A DNA stretch of 5,422 nt, from positions 1 to 5,422 of the forward strand of contig JAJRYU010000537.1 of NCBI GenBank assembly GCA_024275615.1. Reading direction: 5' to 3'. A program made the translations under genes and the position numbers. Within the stretch, counting starts at the first letter, position 1, and the number at the start of each line of letters is the position of its first letter. A model generated the notes under the pieces. The model was not told the DNA's origin. It saw only the letters and a list, made by a program, of their open reading frames with translations, and made no database searches. Positions 4,703 to 5,422 of the stretch are shown here, one piece after another. The DNA comes from Planctomycetota bacterium. Lineage in GTDB: Bacteria; Planctomycetota; GCA-002687715; DRQF01.

Positions 4703-5422
4703 CTAACTCCACCCGCCACGAGCTTCTACGGTCGTCATAGCTACAAAAGGCAACTGCCGGCCGAGATCCTGATTGCTCCTGGCGCCGAAACCGGCCTCTT
4801 GGGGATCTTTCTTCTCACTCGAATCTTCGATCCTTCCCGGCTCGACATTACCGCGCTATTCGCCCTCAACCACTTCTCCTTCCTTCTGGCCCCGTGGATC
4901 GCCGACCGCATCCGTCTGTGGCCCGCAGCAAAAGTCCTAAATTTAGTGATGGCACTCAGCGTCCCGCCTTTGCTATGTGCCGCCTTCCTACGAGGCTTCT
5001 GGGGTCTTGGTCCACTCTTGGTTCTGACCAATGTTGCGTTTGTCGCGGTGATGGTGCCTTTGCGCAATCGCATGATGCGCTCCAACTACGCCGATCACGA
5101 AAGAGGGGCCGTCTACGGCCGCATGAAAGCTGTTTCGACTGGGCTCTTCTTTGGCATTGCCTTAGCTGGCGCGTTTCGTCTGACAACAGAGCCCGAGGGC
5201 ATCTATTGGATGTTGCCCATTTTGGCAGGTACATCGTTTCTTGGCATTCGCCTACTGCGACGATTTCGCGTCCGTCGTGAACTCACTGACCTGGCACGGG
5301 AAAAACAAAAGCCACGCAAAAGCACAAAGGCAATCTACGGCGAGCTTTTTCGTCTCTATCGCGACCACAAGCGTTTCCGGGCGTTCGAAATCGGCTTCAT
5401 GATCTATGGCTTGGGTTTCATG
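4700..5422 (+). CDS. Major-facilitator-type transporter, N-terminal part (runs off the right edge)
   Basis: The frame is open from 4655 to the end of the window without a stop. From ATG 4700 it gives 241 residues. Hydrophobic stretches lie at about 22-43, 48-67, 77-97, 101-121, 145-160 and 168-185, followed by a long basic, positively charged segment (186-227), then a new hydrophobic stretch (FEIGFMIYGLGFM). This is the pattern of six N-terminal helices, a central cytoplasmic loop and the seventh helix of an MFS protein. The segment RNRMMRSNYADHERGAVYGR (122-141) fits the NY..ERG..G loop seen in a group of MFS proteins from environmental bacteria. The N-terminal FYGRHSYKRQLPAEILI (9-25) supports a start at or near 4700. 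No Shine-Dalgarno is visible before 4700 or before the in-frame ATG at 4658, so the start is uncertain and the message could be leaderless. The substrate cannot be inferred. Confidence 0.75.
   Translation, partial: MLTPPATSFYGRHSYKRQLPAEILIAPGAETGLLGIFLLTRIFDPSRLDITALFALNHFSFLLAPWIADRIRLWPAAKVLNLVMALSVPPLLCAAFLRGFWGLGPLLVLTNVAFVAVMVPLRNRMMRSNYADHERGAVYGRMKAVSTGLFFGIALAGAFRLTTEPEGIYWMLPILAGTSFLGIRLLRRFRVRRELTDLAREKQKPRKSTKAIYGELFRLYRDHKRFRAFEIGFMIYGLGFM
4707..4713 (-). promoter_or_regulatory. Ribosome binding site choosing the DUF971 start at 4701
   Basis: On the minus strand GGTGGAG is followed by five bases (TTAGC) and then ATG. The internal ATG at 4659 has only a weak AGAAAGA-like sequence upstream, so the longer form is preferred. 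Confidence 0.55.

Noticed and set aside
4273..4740. Plus-strand open frame of 155 codons across the DUF971 gene
   Set aside because: It overlaps the end of the PAP2 gene and is the antisense of a conserved DUF971 domain. No motif or ribosome binding site supports it.
4741..5280. Open frames on both strands (minus 4741-5085 and 4956-5234, plus 4894-5280)
   Set aside because: All lie in other frames of the open-ended MFS gene. Their Arg/Ser-rich products have no membrane or domain pattern, whereas the MFS frame has regular hydrophobic helices to the window end.

Overview
The window is ordinary bacterial chromosome, densely coding and of roughly balanced to slightly high GC. It holds seven protein genes and no RNA genes, mobile elements or CRISPR arrays that I can see. 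The gene styles, especially a thioredoxin-like/TPR/squalene-cyclase-type repeat protein and a type I QueF, suggest an environmental Gram-negative-type bacterium. I lean to the Planctomycetota or a neighbouring phylum, but no marker gene is present to settle this.

Layout from left to right: (1) the 3' part of a large plus-strand gene for a thioredoxin-like, TPR and alpha/alpha-toroid repeat protein, cut by the left edge. (2) Convergent to it with a 24-base gap, a complete minus-strand ilvE (branched-chain aminotransferase) with a GTG start. (3) A 119-base divergent intergenic region with two perfect inverted repeats. (4) A plus-strand run of queF (preQ1 synthase), a small DUF2752-type membrane protein and a PAP2 phosphatase, with gaps of 74 and 23 bases, probably cotranscribed. 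(5) A minus-strand DUF971 protein with an apparent Cys3His zinc site. (6) A plus-strand major-facilitator-type transporter that runs off the right edge. The last two genes are head to head, and their best ATG codons interlock in one CATG tetramer.

Functionally the genes are housekeeping and unrelated: amino-acid metabolism, queuosine tRNA modification and membrane proteins. I do not see a convincing new multi-gene system. The points most worth a second look are the interlocked starts at 4699-4702, the mutually exclusive hairpins in the queF leader, the domain fusion in the first gene, and the His-to-Tyr exchange beside the catalytic Glu of QueF.
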